Notes: generated by a model not told the origin, from the sequence alone. DNA of 64,000 bases from Macrostomum hystrix (GCA_950097015.1 CATNEN010000038.1:6942001-7006000), one strand, 5' to 3'. Positions 11,640 through 23,852 are shown, numbered from the stretch's first letter. Translations and numbers: made by a program.

Positions 11640-12295
11640 ATGTAGACCGAAAACTAGTATATTTGAAAACCCGCGACTTTTCCCTTTTTGTTTAAATTGT
11701 GGTAAATTTGTTTTAACGTGAAATTAGTTTGTTTGAATATGCTCTAATTTTTGTTTGAAATGATACAAAAATTAGTACAAATACAGGAGCGAAAGCAAGA
11801 GAGAAATAACCTTGTTCAATACAATACTCAGAATTGTGTTCTTTCATTCTTTATAAAACATATGGAGACGAATACTAAGAAAGGTTTAAGAGAGAGAAAT
11901 AGAAAGTATTGCTGTACACTTGAGATCATTGGTAACACTCTTCGGAAAGCCTATAGCCTACTCAGAAATACATACATGCAATAAAGTAATCGGCCAGAAT
12001 AACTAAATATGCTACCTAGACTAACTAAATGCAATACTCAGAATAACTAAATACGCTACCAAGAAATTCTTTTAAATATATAAAATACATTCTCAGAAAT
12101 TAATTCTAAGAAAATATTGAAATTACTTTCAATATTATATTCAAATTCAAATATCCTACCTCTATAAAAATGACTTTTATAGAACATTAAACAATAAGAA
12201 ATACAACAACATTGTGAAAGTAAAAAGTTAGAAAGTAGTAGAAAGTAAATAATAATTATCCCTAGCACAACTTTGGTGGCATTCAGTGGGATATT
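11640..12295 (+). mobile_element. Possible degenerate LTR remnant
   Basis: AT-rich sequence with a TTAGTACAAATACAGGAGCG block resembling TTTAGTATAAATACACCCGA at 28.42 kb. It ends in ACAACTTTGGTGGCATTCAG (about 12267), similar to the LTR end and primer-binding site near 29.58 kb. No coding part is present. From 12296 to 13000 I see no gene. Confidence 0.35.
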
Positions 12296-13009
12296 AAATA
12301 TTATAAAATAAGCCCTAGTACATATGCCCTAAAATGTATGTGCATTGTTGTTGCCTACTAAATTTGAAATGCACAGTTGGCATGTCCCATGCACTTTCCT
12401 CACATTTATTCTTGGCATGCAAATTTGGTGCAAAGGGTTGGTAAAATACATTGAGTAGACCTGACACTAATGACTAGCCTAGCCTAATAGGGGCCTAGTA
12501 ACCAGAAAACTTGTTAACAAAATAATATTGTCCACTAGGCCTACCTATGTATCTATTTTTTTCGCATCTTCTAACTTTAGGCCTAAAGCATGTAAAATAA
12601 ACAATTTCAACATGCACTCTGGTATAAAAAATATTTGTGTAGGCCTGCCTATCTTTTTATTGATTAGGCCTAGAATAATTAGTATTCTGGTGGATAGGCC
12701 TAGTGTCCAGGGCACTTATGCTTGTTTAATGGTGCATGGAATGCAACATTGCCAGGTATGGCATGCCATAAGGCACTCACTGGAGCATAGATCAGGATTC
12801 AAGAACTTGAATAATAGCTCACTAGGCCTAAATAGTGGTCAATGCAATCCCAAGCAAGGATACATAGGCCTAGCATGTAACTGTAGGAAACCACAAAATG
12901 GATGGTTTTTTTAATTCAGCATAGCAAAAAAACTAGGCCTAGGCTTAAATAGTCACAGATTTATGAACCGACTAAAACTTGAACTATTTATTGGATTAAA
13001 GTTCAAGAA

Positions 13010-13085
13010 GCCCCATTTTGGTGCCTATGCTTTTTGTCACCAGGCATTTTGGTGCCCCATCTTGTTTTTCATTTTCAGTCCAAGA
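13010..13085 (+). repeat. Dispersed repeat with iterated GGTGCC (copy 1)
   Basis: CATTTTGGTGCCTATGCTTT and the following segments match 30296-30380 with the same order of blocks (TTTTGGTGCC, CTTTTNGTGTC, TTTGGTGCCC, TCTTG, TTTTCRGTC). It is a fragment of an unknown dispersed element. Confidence 0.65.
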
Positions 13086-13156
13086 AATTGATATCTAGAT
13101 TCTAGACTAGAGACCTAGAATATCTAGCTCAAAAGCCAAATTATTAGGGCCGGATC

Positions 13157-13560
13157 CTAGACACTTCGTCATCTTACAACTTTGTCATCCAGCCAATTGG
13201 CATGCTTTAAGTTTGGTCAGTTCGTCATCTACTGATAACAAGCAATCAAGTTTGTCATCAATAAAGTGAGAGTGGGGTGGTGGGGCAGAGGTGTGAACAC
13301 ACTTCACACTCTAAATTGTCAAAAATGTGTGTGTCAAAACTGTATAAGAGTTGAAAGATAGGTGCCAACACGATGTGAGGAGGTGGCCAGTGGGGAGGGG
13401 TAGGCCTAGCCGCCTAGTTCTGTTTTAACTTTGAAAACTTTTGTTTTATATATGACGAAGTGTCCACAAGTCTAAGTCTCTTCGTCATCCACCCTCTGAG
13501 ATATTGGACAGATCGTCATCTGGATGACGAAGTTGTAAGATGACGAACACCAAGTGTCCA
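13157..13560. mobile_element. MITE with GTCATC-rich terminal inverted repeats
   Basis: The left end at 13159-13192 contains CACTTCGTCATCTTACAACT and then TTGTCATCCAG. The right end (13520-13559) reads CTGGATGACGAAGTTGTAAG and then ATGACGAACACC, the reverse complement apart from small changes. TTCGTCATC is repeated further inside both ends. No transposase ORF is present, so it is a non-autonomous element about 400 bp long. Confidence 0.7.
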
Positions 13561-15121
13561 TGGGTAGGCCTACTATTAGGGCAGGGCCTAGGCCTAGAAT
13601 TCCGAGCACTCTTCTTATTAGGGCCTATAGGCCTGTCCCTGATTAAGCAGCACAACGCCAGATCGACAAATTAAGGTCCTGATTTGATTAACATAACCTT
13701 TTGTCGACATATACAAAAAATGTTTGCATACATACTTCTCAAACGAGACTTGTGTGACATGAGTCTTGCCTTGAATGCTTGATTTTGAATAATCGCCAGA
13801 GGGCCTTGAAAAAGCCGCACAGCATGCGCGATAAAAAAGTAAAAAAAAGAGGAAGGCAAGGCATTACTTAAAAGAATAGAAGCTTACGGCAAGTAAACAA
13901 GCGCAAAAGCTTTTTTAAAGCTCTGCGTTGGCGTATGAAATATTTACAATTATTATATATATGTAGCAATAGATATATATTAAATCAGCGATAAATTTAC
14001 GGCTTTTAAATGGATGCGTTCATGTTTCACTCGTGTAGCTCCGGTTGTTAAAAAAATGACAGGTAGGTTGCGAATAGGTTCGATGGCGGCCTAGCCTAGC
14101 TTGTATATTTGGCAAATTATATCAATAGGCCCTAGGCCTAACGCAACTTAATTGTGTTAGTGCTAATTCATTATAGGTAACAAACATTAGTCAGTCATAT
14201 CTTAGTTCTGTTCTTCATCCTATGATTGTCATTTTAAAGTTCGCTACAGTTAATAGTAGGCCTAGGCTTATTCATTTTATTATTATGCCTATATGGGGAA
14301 TGGGCAGGTCATGCCTGTGGCTATGGCTAACTATTAGTCTAGTATTAGACCTACACTTTTTTGTTCAATGATTCTAAAAAGCAGTAGCTAGGCCTACTCT
14401 GTATTGTAGCTAGTTGCTACAATACAGATATAAAATATCTGATTGCTATAAAATTTGCTTAGGCCTACTGAAGTAATGAAGTTTACCTGCAGAAAGTTTG
14501 CTTGCTAGATTGTGTGCACCTTGTAGTTGCTTGCCTTGTCTAAGCCTAGAGTTGTGTATCTTTGCTTGTTTGCCTATGGCTGTATAGGCCTATATATCAG
14601 TATTCAGTAGGGCCTATGTGACTGTATGTCTGACTCTGCCTATATATAGGACTATAGGCCTAGCCTATTATTGGCCTGCTGCCTGCAAAGTAGGCCACTT
14701 TGTCATTATTTTGGATGCTTACAATAGGATTCTGTTTTTCATAGGCCTAGTGGATTGCAAAATTTCAAGTACAAGATTAAATCAGAAAAATTTCAAACTA
14801 AGGCCCTATATAGGCCTATCTGTTCATTGTTAGATTGTTAATTAAAATTAGGCCATATGCCTCAAAAGTTACATGTCCATGTGGATTAATGGCCCAGATT
14901 AGTGATTGTAGCTTGTTATTTTAGCATGATATGGTGATAAATCTTTTGAACAATTGAAACTTGTTTGTATTGACAAATATCAACTTAGATGACAATGGTA
15001 TATAATTTATGCAGCTTATTCATGGAATTATGAGGTAAATTAAATATATGGTTACTATATGCTTAGCCTCATACATGCCCAACTTCAAAATTTCACCTGT
15101 CTGGTGTGACTTACTATTTGT

Positions 15122-15245
15122 CCAGATTTGCCACTGGCACTTAGTTCCTCTTGATTGCAACTTAGTTCCTCCTGATTATGACTTATTCCCCTGATTGCAA
15201 CTTAGTTCCTCTTGATTACAACTTAGTTCCTCCCAATTGCAACCT
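15122..15245. repeat. 21-bp minisatellite, about 5 copies
   Basis: Degenerate units of ACTTAGTTCCTCTTGATTGC. Immediately downstream is a polypyrimidine tract. Confidence 0.8.
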
Positions 15246-15261
15246 AATTTTCAATTTGTAA

Positions 15262-15368
15262 ATGACTTTTCTTGCCCTTTTCTCTTTTTCTCTCTCTCCT
15301 CTTTCCCTCTCTCTCTTTTTTCCCTCCTTTCTTTTCTATTTCTCTTCCTCTTCTTTCTTTCTTCCCCC
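15262..15368. repeat. Polypyrimidine tract
   Basis: About 100 bp of almost pure C/T on the plus strand. Frames through it (Leu/Ser/Phe/Pro on plus, Lys/Glu/Arg on minus) are low-complexity artefacts. Confidence 0.9.
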
Positions 15369-15476
15369 AATTTTTGCTTTTTGCATTTTTGATTTTGCTA
15401 CTTACCTTGGCAAGTGGCCATTTCACCCGTCAGGTTTGGACAGGTCAGACAGGTATTGGGTATGTATGATTTGCCG

Positions 15477-16118
15477 TAGGGTAATGTATAATCAACCGAA
15501 CAAGAATATGCCTTTTTTTAACTTTAAACCTAAGCTACAGATTTTCTATTTAAGATATCATGATAAATCAAAAGCCAAGTTATAGAAAACAGTTTTGTCT
15601 TTCTAAATAGTATCTGCTTTTGCAATTTTGTCAAATAGAAAAAAGTTATTCATGTTTTTCATCTAAAACCAAACAATGATTTTCATGTATCTTCAAACCA
15701 AACAGAGAATTTGATGTTTGGTTTTAAAATTTGAGTGAGTGGTTTACTCTTATTTTAAGGAGTGAACTATCATGAATTATGTCATTTCAAAGCATTTTTC
15801 ATGCTCTATAACTACATTTATGGTAATTTAATTGGAAAGCAACCACATACAATATTAGTCTAAAGTATGTGCTGAAAAAATGCTGTTAAAAAGTATGCTT
15901 TTGTGATAAAAATTTCTACTGAAACAACCATATCTTTCTTTCCTTTTAATGCTTCATTGCATGTCATGCCTTAGCTTGTAAATAATTTCATTGACATTCA
16001 AAATAGTTGTTCTGTGAAATACAATAGCTTGTTTCTGTCTTGCACAAGACCAAGGAAGGAGTCAAAATTCTTGTTCAGTTTTGAAGATACACTGTTCGGT
16101 TGATGATACATTACCCTA
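15477..16118. mobile_element. Tc1/mariner-type MITE, copy 1
   Basis: A 642-bp element with inverted ends GGGTAATGTATAATCAACCG (left) and CGGTTGATGATACATTACCC (right), flanked by TA on both sides. A second full copy lies at 28795-29440. No transposase is encoded. TA target duplication suggests mobilisation by a Tc1/mariner-like enzyme, which is an inference from family knowledge. From 16119 to 16646 I see nothing. Confidence 0.9.
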
Positions 16119-16682
16119 TATCAGCTGTTTGACTTCAGGCAAAATTCTACAATACAGCAAAAGTCCAGCAAAGTTTGGTTAGACCCTAGCTTAGATTCAT
16201 TAAACTCAACAAGTAGCTTTAGAATATATATTCAGTCATTTGCGTAGCCAAATTTTTGTCTAGGAGAGTTATAGTCATCATTGTCTACCCTATTGCTAGT
16301 ATCTGTTTCTATTTCAATTTTTTGGCATAAATGAAGGCACTTCAATAATTCAGTTAAATCAGTTTATTAATATTCTTTTTTTTGTTCAAATATAGCTCAT
16401 GATAAATTGGCAAGTGTGGCAGCTGAATAAATCTAAATCATTCTGATTGGATATCTGCTCCATTGGTTTTTCCCAGAGTCTTATTAAAAATGTTTTGTAC
16501 CTTATACTTAATAATAATAAAAAATTCTACTTTACAAAAACATGGCTTTTTTAATTTATGCCTATGAACATATTACATTCTAATTCTACTACAATTATTA
16601 CAGCTTTTCCCAGCTATTACCTGAGGTTACAAAAGGTGCCATATCCTAGCATTCACTTACCTATATACACCACCTGACAAAA

Positions 16683-18864
16683 ATGGCTGCAAAGAAGCGC
16701 TGGTTGTCTATGGCTGGGGTTGATGACCTTGACGAAGCCACACCTCAGCAGCAGCAGCAGCAGCAGCAGCAGACGATTGAGACGGAGGGTGCCATGCCAC
16801 TGAAGAAGCGCCTCATGCTCCAACTGAAGCACCAGGAGTCTCAGAAGAAGCGCGTCTCCCTTAGTGAGTATTATCGCAAGAAAACTACAAGCGGTTCCAC
16901 TGCGAATGCTGCCGAAACCTCTACCGCTACAATATCCGAAGCTGCGGCCTCGGATGATCGAGATCCCAGCGCTGACGCTGGCGCCGATGATGACATGGAT
17001 ATCGCGTCCAATTGCGACGTTGATGTAGATGTCAGCACGGGCGGCTCCTACGACAAATTCGACATGCTGCCAGCAACGCCTAATAATGATCTCGATGCGT
17101 CTGCCGATGGGGACGTCCCTGGTCTGGACGATGACATTGTCGCTGACGAACCTGTCAGGGGTGACGAACTAGAGCACTCTTCGTCAATGCCCAAAACAGC
17201 AACGTCGGCAACTGCTGGCCAGCTGCAGATAGACGAACTGGGTGAGGCAACCGACGCTCGCGAGTATGTACTGCAACAGCAAAGCCGAAGGCAGAGTCAC
17301 CGTGATCAGCAGCAGCAGCACCATAGCGGTCGTCACGGGGATCGGCATCATCAACGACACGAGAGGCACAAGTCCCACCGACATCATCAGCCCAGTCACG
17401 ATCGGCACGAGCGACGCGCAGGCGATAAGGAAAGTCGCCGTCACCGGCATCGTAAGCACGGTGAGCATCGGCATCGACATCGCGGCGAGAGCGCATGCGG
17501 CAGCGATGAGTCCAGACGCGCGGCCAACGCTTTTGACGCTTTTGTTGAACGTCAGATGCGTAGCATGCGACAGAGGCAGGCCGATAAGGCGCGCGACAGA
17601 AAACAGAACGCCTCCAAGGCCGCTGCCGGCCCCACGCCTGCCGAACTGCTCCGACTGCAGCTGGAGTTGCGAGAAGGAGAAAAGGTGCGGTAGTCTCCTG
17701 CGTTTGTCAAATATATGTCACAAGGTGGGTCAAGGTTAGTTTATTCCCTCGACACAGAGTAGGTCAAGGTCAGTGTCTTGGGTTGCTCACTGTCCTTGTG
17801 GGTCCAGATAAGGCATGTTTAGACTCGTCATCTTGTGTCCAATCACCAGGTGCAATGATGGGTCAGGATACATGTAAGTCATTTAGTAATTATTTTTATG
17901 AACTTCACATAAGATTTAATGAACCTGCAGGTTCAACGTGCCGAAAGCTTTATCTACGGAGATCCGGCAGACGCCGCCGCCCAGCCCATTGTGCCAGTCA
18001 GCAGCTCTTTCATCGATCGAGTTGTTGCCAGCACCAGCGGGGGTGGCCAATCTCACACCACTGGCACCGCCAGTCAGCAACCGCCCCAGCAACGCCAGGT
18101 TGGACTTTTAATTGCCATGCTGGCAGTAGGGGAACATTTGCTAACGTCGAAAATAGTTTTTTTCGCAGTAAATTAGTCACGAGCCTCGGCTAGAATTTTA
18201 GAAGGATCACACACATCTAGAATCGTACCTAAAGCAATAGCTAGAGGTCTCTAATAGAACCAGGAACCGCAACTAGAATCGTTACTTTATCAAGCAGCTA
18301 GAATCATAGCAGGAACCGCAGTTAAAATCCTAACAGGATCCGCAGCTAGAATCGTAGCAGGAACCGCAGTTAAAATCCTAACAGGATCCGCAGCTAGAAT
18401 CGTAGCAGGAACCGCAGCTAGAATCGTAGCAGGAACCGCTGCTAGAATCGTAGCAGGAACCGCAGCTAGAATCGTAGCAGGAACCGCAGTTAGAATCGTA
18501 GCAGGAATAGCAGCTAGAACCACAGCATTAGCGGCTATCATTTCAGGTGGCCGTGGTGAAGCCCCAAATCAGCTCTCTATTAGGTGGCATTGTTCGCCTT
18601 GTGGCAAGCAGTCTGGGCGATGTGCAACGAAATCTGCAGCGCCAGATGTTGCAGCAGCAGCAGCAGCCACTCCCGCCTCCACCGCAGCGGCAAGTTAAGC
18701 CATCGATATCCTCAACAGCCAAGGCGGGAGTTAACAGCGACGGCTCGAGCGGAGACAGCGGGGGCGCGGACGCCAGCGACTTTCTGGGCGTCGCCGGCTA
18801 TGGCAACAACAGCAGTGCCGGTCCAGCCAGGACCTCGAAGTCGTCAAAATCGCGACGGTCTTGA
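16683..18864 (+). CDS. Q/H/R-rich probable nuclear protein (SETD5/KMT2E-like motifs)
   Basis: Three exons (16683-17684, 17931-18098, 18547-18864) join in phase 0 with GT-AG introns; 495 residues. The N-terminus has KKRWLSMA (4-11), a CAG-coded Gln run, PLKKRLMLQLK and KKRVSLSEYYRKK. From memory these resemble the KKRWL, PLKKR and KKKVSLLEYRKR elements of the C-terminal halves of KMT2E/SETD5/UpSET. No SET or PHD domain is visible upstream in the window. Then come an acidic segment, a His/Arg-rich region, a helical FDAFVERQMRSMRQRQADKA, LLRLQLELREGEKVQRAESF across the exon 1-2 junction, and a Ser/Gly-rich C-terminus. The stop TGA overlaps a TGAATAAA; another AATAAA follows near 18934. An acceptor-like TAG lies 33 bases before the ATG, so the protein could also be the end of a longer one. 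Chromatin role is inference. Confidence 0.6.
18270..18520. repeat. 24-bp minisatellite in intron 2 of the Q/H/R-rich gene
   Basis: About ten units of AGCTAGAATCGTAGCAGGAA plus CCGC, lying in the 18099-18546 intron. The array ends about 26 bases before the acceptor. Confidence 0.9.
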
Positions 18865-19045
18865 ATAAACGGATTAAAATGATTGTTAATATTGAAGTGT
18901 TAGTTTTATATGATTCCGCATTTCCCTATATTGTAATAAATTAGTTACTCCCGACGTTAAGCCGATGCTTGCAATTTCTCTTCTTTTAACTAAAATGTTT
19001 CTATTAACAATGATTCCCCTTTAACATAAGAAATTGCACGCTGTT

Positions 19046-19600
19046 CGCCATAGGGAAAGACCACGTGGTATTTCAAATACCCACTGCCTACACCCCGTTT
19101 GCTCCTAAACTAAATTCCCGCTTCGCCGAAATTCCTGACTCGCCGAATTCCCGATTCACCGAATCCTGATTCAATACATCTTACTTTATCATAAATTTAA
19201 ATTAAACCGCATAACCATTGCCCTCTTTGAGTGTTGGTCAAATATTGGAATTCTTTTTCTGTTGTATTGAAATTAATTAAAAAACTTACTTGAATGAAAT
19301 GCACTTTCTTCATTCATTAACTTGTAAACTTGCTTCTAAACTTTATTAACTTTCTGGAACGTACGAGCGCGTAGATTGAGTGAGCAAAGAAGAACATCAC
19401 AGGTACTTCGGAAAAAGCAAAACTTGCTGGACATCCTTGTATAGCCGAAAATAAAATTGTAATGAGGTACGGTAGCTTAGCAAAAAATGTTCTTAGCAAT
19501 TTTTTCGGCAAAGAGGGAATTCGGCGAATTGGGAATTTTGGCGAATCGGGAGTAAACCGGGTATTTGAAATACTCCCGTGTGGTCTTCCTACTGTAAAAA
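19046..19600. mobile_element. Fold-back/MITE with about 100-bp inverted ends
   Basis: The left end (GGGAAAGACCACGTGGTATT, then TCAAATACCC, then iterated TTCCCGATTCGCCGAA-like blocks) is mirrored at the right end near 19505-19598 in reverse complement. The middle is AT-rich and non-coding. Confidence 0.65.
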
Positions 19601-19977
19601 TTGTTACGGTCTACCAAATGCCTCCTAATTATCGTTAGCTTGTTCATTGTATTATTGCTAGCTGTCTATTATAGTTGACAAACTATTGCAATCGGATTGT
19701 GTGTGCTAAACTGCGCCAGATAATAAACTAACTTTTGTTATTTTTCTTTCGTATAAATTTGACTCTACAATGTGTTCAATTAATTTGTAGTCCTGCGTTC
19801 TGTATAGAAAGAGAAATAGGACTTGTGACTTGTGTCTCAATTTGTTCAAACTTTAGTGTCAAATAATTAATTTATTAACCCGCTCGTGTTTTGTTTTGCT
19901 TTTCTTCAAAAAGCATGTAAGCCACTATTGTAGGAGTCACTAAATATTACTTCATTTCGTCTGTTTAACCACAATTT

Positions 19978-20065
19978 ACTGATTGGTTGGCTGTTTGGGG
20001 GTGGGTGTCCGATATTATGTACATTATAACAACCATCCCACTCAAATAGCCAGCCAATCAGGTAT
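19978..20065. repeat. Inverted repeat with CCAAT boxes in both arms
   Basis: CTGATTGGTTGGCTGTTTG at 19979 pairs with CAAATAGCCAGCCAATCAG near 20044, allowing a few mismatches. Each arm carries an NF-Y-type CCAAT motif. It could be a tiny fold-back element or a promoter piece. The rest of 19601-20460 is AT-rich without a gene I can support. Confidence 0.6.
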
Positions 20066-20469
20066 TTCTGGTTGATAAAACTGCTTTACGTTTTCTGTTA
20101 TTAAATTTCAATTATTGTATGATCAGCCCAATTGTAAAATTTCTAATACGATTCTATCTACCCTTATCTGCTCTTCTATTTATAATTTCATGTTTTGCAT
20201 CAGTGACTATGCTTGCTTGTTTATCTCATATTATTTACATTTTCATTTCTGCTAACAAAAACAGCATGGTCATTGCATTACCATCGGCTATTTTTGCTGA
20301 CTTGTTTCATAACAGTGTTGCTTGCCAATTAGTTAGACTTGTTAATAAACAAAATGTTATCACTTAATTTTTGAAGGCCTTATTTTTTTATTAACTGGTT
20401 TTCCTCGGGGCGTCAAAAGTATATATTTTAGACAGCCACTAGTATAAATCAACTAGTATAATCAACTCC

Positions 20470-21165
20470 TCAACACCCACTGGTTCACTCCCCAGCCCTT
20501 CACTACTCAACCCTTCACTCCCCAACCCTTCACTCCCCAAGTCTTTACTCCCCAACCCTTCACTACTCAACCCTTCACTACTCAACCCTTCACTCCCCAA
20601 GTCTTTACTCCCCAACCCTTCACTCCCCAAGTCTTTACTCCCCAACCCTTCACTACTCAACCCTTCACTCCCCAACCCTTCACTCCCCAAGTCTTTACTC
20701 CCCAACCCTTCACTCCCCAAGTCTTTACTCCTCAACCCTTCACTCCCCAACCCTTCACTACTCAACCCTTCACTCCCCAACCCTTCACTACTCAACCCTT
20801 CACTCCCCAATTCTTCACTACTCAACCCTTCACTCCCCAACCCTTCACTACTCAACCCTTCACTCCCCAACCCTTCACTACTCAACCCTTCACTCCCCAA
20901 CCCTTCACTACTCAACCCTTCACTACTCAACCCTTCACTCCCCAACCCTTCACTACTCAACCCTTCACTCCCCAACCCTTCACTACTCAACCCTTCACTC
21001 CCCAATTCTTCACTACTCAACCCTTCACTCCCCAACCCTTCACTACTCAACCCTTCACTCCCCAACCCTTCACTACTCAACCCTTCACTCCCCAACCCTT
21101 CACTACTCAACCCTTCACTCCCCAATCCTTCACTCCTCAACTCTTTACTCCTCAACCCGTCACTC
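20470..21165. repeat. 15-bp minisatellite
   Basis: About 46 copies of CCCTTCACTCCCCAA or CCCTTCACTACTCAA, with a variant carrying AAGTCTTTACTCC. The minus strand reads as a Ser-Glu-Gly-Leu repeat without stops. It lies 0.17 kb upstream of the first DAP3 exon seen and may fill DAP3 intron 1. Confidence 0.95.
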
Positions 21166-21331
21166 TTCAGTTCGCCACTATTTTTGCCACCAAATTCTAC
21201 CAGCTTAAACTCACACAAACTCAAAATATTCGTTACCACATGCATTCACTTTCAAAATCTTAGAGCTTTTAGTGTTAAAATCCGCCAAAAAAATATAATT
21301 GTATTGTATTATTGTCGTTTCTTATCCGCAG

Positions 21332-23852
21332 CTCACCCGCGCCTGTACTTGGCTGCTGAGGCAGCAGCGACTCCTCGGCTGTCAGCAGCAGCGCTGCGGA
21401 GCCGCCACAGCCGCCCTCCTGACAGACGAATCCGCGCCCGAGCGGCACTCGCTGCAGCGGCACGTTGGCCTGCTGTACAGACCGGATGAGGCCGACTGGA
21501 ACCTGGTCACGAAGCATTTCTGCCGGCCCGAACTGCGCAGGTGAAAATGATTTCACTAATCCCTGGTTTGCTTATTTGAATGTACTTTTACTTGGCCATT
21601 TCCCAATCCGCTCTCGGTCCTCTCGCGCTGCAGGCTGTTCGACACCCTCGGCCAGCGGGCCATCATGGTGCGCCGGCCGGCGCTGGAGATCAACGAGCGG
21701 CTGCGAGGCCACACCGGAGCTGGCCGCCCCTGCCTGCGGTTCGTGCTCTACGGCCAGCGGGGCAGTGGCAAGTCCTTGCAGGTGCGAGCCTTCGACAGGC
21801 ACTGTACCAGATCCGCCAGTATTTCAGTCCCAATTGCCAGTATTTCATTACCAAATCCGTTAGTATTTCAGTCCCAATTGCCAGTATTTCATTACCAAAT
21901 CCGTTAGTATTTCAGTCCCAATTGCCAGTATTTCAGTCCCAAATTCCGCCAGTTTCTCAACCCGCCTCTCCCACAGATGGGTCACGTGGCCGCCGCGTGC
22001 CACCGCCAGGGCTGGCTGGTGCTGAGCGTGCACAGTCCGCACCTGTGGATGCGCAACAGCCGGGAGCTGCACGAGAGCGCCCACCGGCCTGGCATGTTCG
22101 ACACAGCCGGCTACGGCTGCAGCTGGCTGCGCCACTTCTACGCCATGAATGAGGCCGCCTTCGCCAGCCTGCGCGTCACCAAGGAGCTGCGCTGGAACGC
22201 CAAGGAGTCAACGCCAGAAGGCGCCAGCTGGAAGGAGGTGCTTGACTACGCCCTGGCTAGGCCCAGGTACAGTTGCGCCGCTGTACAGTTCCTGGTGGAC
22301 GAGATCAAGCTGGGCACTGTGCCGATGCCCACACTAGTCTGCTTCGAGGTGGTCAACTGTCTCTGGTGGCACCGGTCTGGTATCAAGAATGAGGTCATTC
22401 AAAGGACGCCTGCGTAAGTTTCTCGGGTGTTTCTCGGCAGTCTCACACCTCGGTGGGGTTGGATTTTCAGGAGCTGCGAATTCTCACACCTCGGTGGGGT
22501 TGGATTTTCAGGAGCTGCGAATTCTCACGCCTCGGTGGGGTTGGATTTTCAGGAGCTGCGAATTCTCACACCTCGGTGGGGTTGGATTTTCAGGAGCTGC
22601 GAATTCTCACGCCTCGGTGGGATTGGATTTTCAGGAGCTGCGAATTCTCACACCTCGGTGTGGTTGGAATTTCAGGAGCTGCGAATTCTCACGCCTCGGT
22701 GGGATTGGAATTTCAGGAGCTGCGAATTCTCACACCTCGGTGGGGTTGGAATTTCAGGAGCTGCGAATTCTCACGCCTCGGTGGGATTGGATTTTCAGGA
22801 GCTGCGAATTCTCACACCTCGGTGGGGTTGAATTTTCATGAGCTGCGAATTCTGACACCTCGGTGGGGTTGAATTTTCAGGAGCTGCGAATACTCACACC
22901 TCGGTGTGGTTGGAATTTCAGGAGCTGCGAATTCTCACACCTCGGTGGGGTTGGATTTTCAGGAGCTGCGAATTCTCACACCTCGGTGGGGTTGGATTTT
23001 CAGGAGCTGCGAATTCTCACACCTCGGTGTGGTTGGAATTTCAGGAGCTGCGAATTCTCACACCTCGGTGGGGTTGGATTTTCAGGAGCTGCGAATTCTC
23101 ACACCTCGGTGGGGTTGAATTTTCAGGAGCTGCGAATTCTCACACCTCGGTGGGGTTGAATTTTCAGGAGCTGCGAATTCTCACACCTCGGTGTGGTTGG
23201 AATTTCAGGAGCTGCGAATTCTCACACCTCGGTGGGATTGGATTTTCAGGAGCTGCGAATTCTCACACCTCGGTGGGGTTGGATTTTCAGGAGCTGCGAA
23301 TTCTCACACCTCGGTGGGATTGGATTTTCAGGAGCTGCGAATTCTCACACCTCGGTGGGGTTGGAATTTCAGGAGCTGCGAATTCTCACACCTCGGTGGG
23401 GTTCGATTTTCACACCTCAGGTGTAACTTTCAAGCTGATCTCATCCACTATTCAAACCTCCGTACAGCAAGGCCGAAGATCCGGTGTGGCGTGCTGACAT
23501 CACGGCCAAGCAGCTGACCCTGCTAGACGCCTTCAAGCAGCTGCTGGACACGGACTGGCAGAACGGAGCGGCTGTCATGTCCGTTTCGCCGCAGGGTGCA
23601 ATCTTAGATCGTCGCCGGGACTGGATGCCGCGCCAGTTGCTAGGCGACGAAGGCTTCGCCTACCTGGACCCATTCCTGCCCGTGTACGTTGAGCCGTACG
23701 GCCCAGCTGAGATGAGCAATATGCTCAACTGGTACAGCGAAGCCGGCTGGCTCACTAGCGAGGCTTCGGCAACCGACGCTGGCCGAGCCGAGATGGCCTT
23801 CCTGTCTGACGGTAACGCTGGCGAACTGATGCGAATCAGCGGCGAGTGGTGA
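21332..23852 (+). CDS. DAP3: Mitochondrial small-subunit ribosomal protein mS29
   Basis: GTP-binding protein of the mitoribosomal small subunit. Exons are 21332-21540, 21634-21781, 21977-22413 and 23468-23852; junction phases agree (AG|G, phase 0, GC|C). 392 residues are visible; human DAP3 has about 398. The start codon must be in a short upstream exon not identified, since this exon begins at an acceptor (CTTATCCGCAG). Landmarks: MVRRPALE, the P-loop YGQRGSGKS before the exon 2-3 junction, GWLVLSVHSPHLWMRNSREL, WNAKESTPEGASWKEV, DAFKQLLDTDWQNGAAVMSVS, and RQLLGDEGFAYLDPFLPVYV near the end. An AATAAA lies at 23897-23902. Two introns carry private tandem repeats. Confidence 0.93.
21816..21960. 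repeat. 44-bp repeat in DAP3 intron
   Basis: About three copies of a 44-bp unit (AGTATTTCAGTCCCAATTGC core) in the intron 21782-21976, ending about 16 bases before the acceptor. Confidence 0.85.
22440..23418. repeat. 41-bp minisatellite in DAP3 intron
   Basis: About 24 copies of a 41-bp unit (GGATTTTCAGGAGCTGCGAA core) fill the intron 22414-23467, leaving about 26 bases at the donor and about 49 at the acceptor. Every unit contains an acceptor-like TTTTCAG or TTTCAG. All three plus frames are open over long stretches; these are artefacts. Confidence 0.95.

Larger units (their letters stand above)
12480..14880. other. AGGCCT-rich AT-rich spacer
   Basis: More than 20 AGGCCT palindromes, mostly as TAGGCCTA or CTAGGCCT, are scattered over 2.4 kb; chance would give about one. 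They are dispersed, not tandem. No coding exon is recognisable. A MITE (13157-13560) and a short dispersed repeat (13010-13085) lie inside. Confidence 0.8.

Noticed and set aside
20119-20367. 82-codon hydrophobic frame
   Set aside because: AT-rich context, no splice support or family; hydrophobic content follows from T-rich codons.
20439-21245. 268-codon Ser-Glu-Gly-Leu frame on minus
   Set aside because: Consists of the 15-bp minisatellite only; same artefact.
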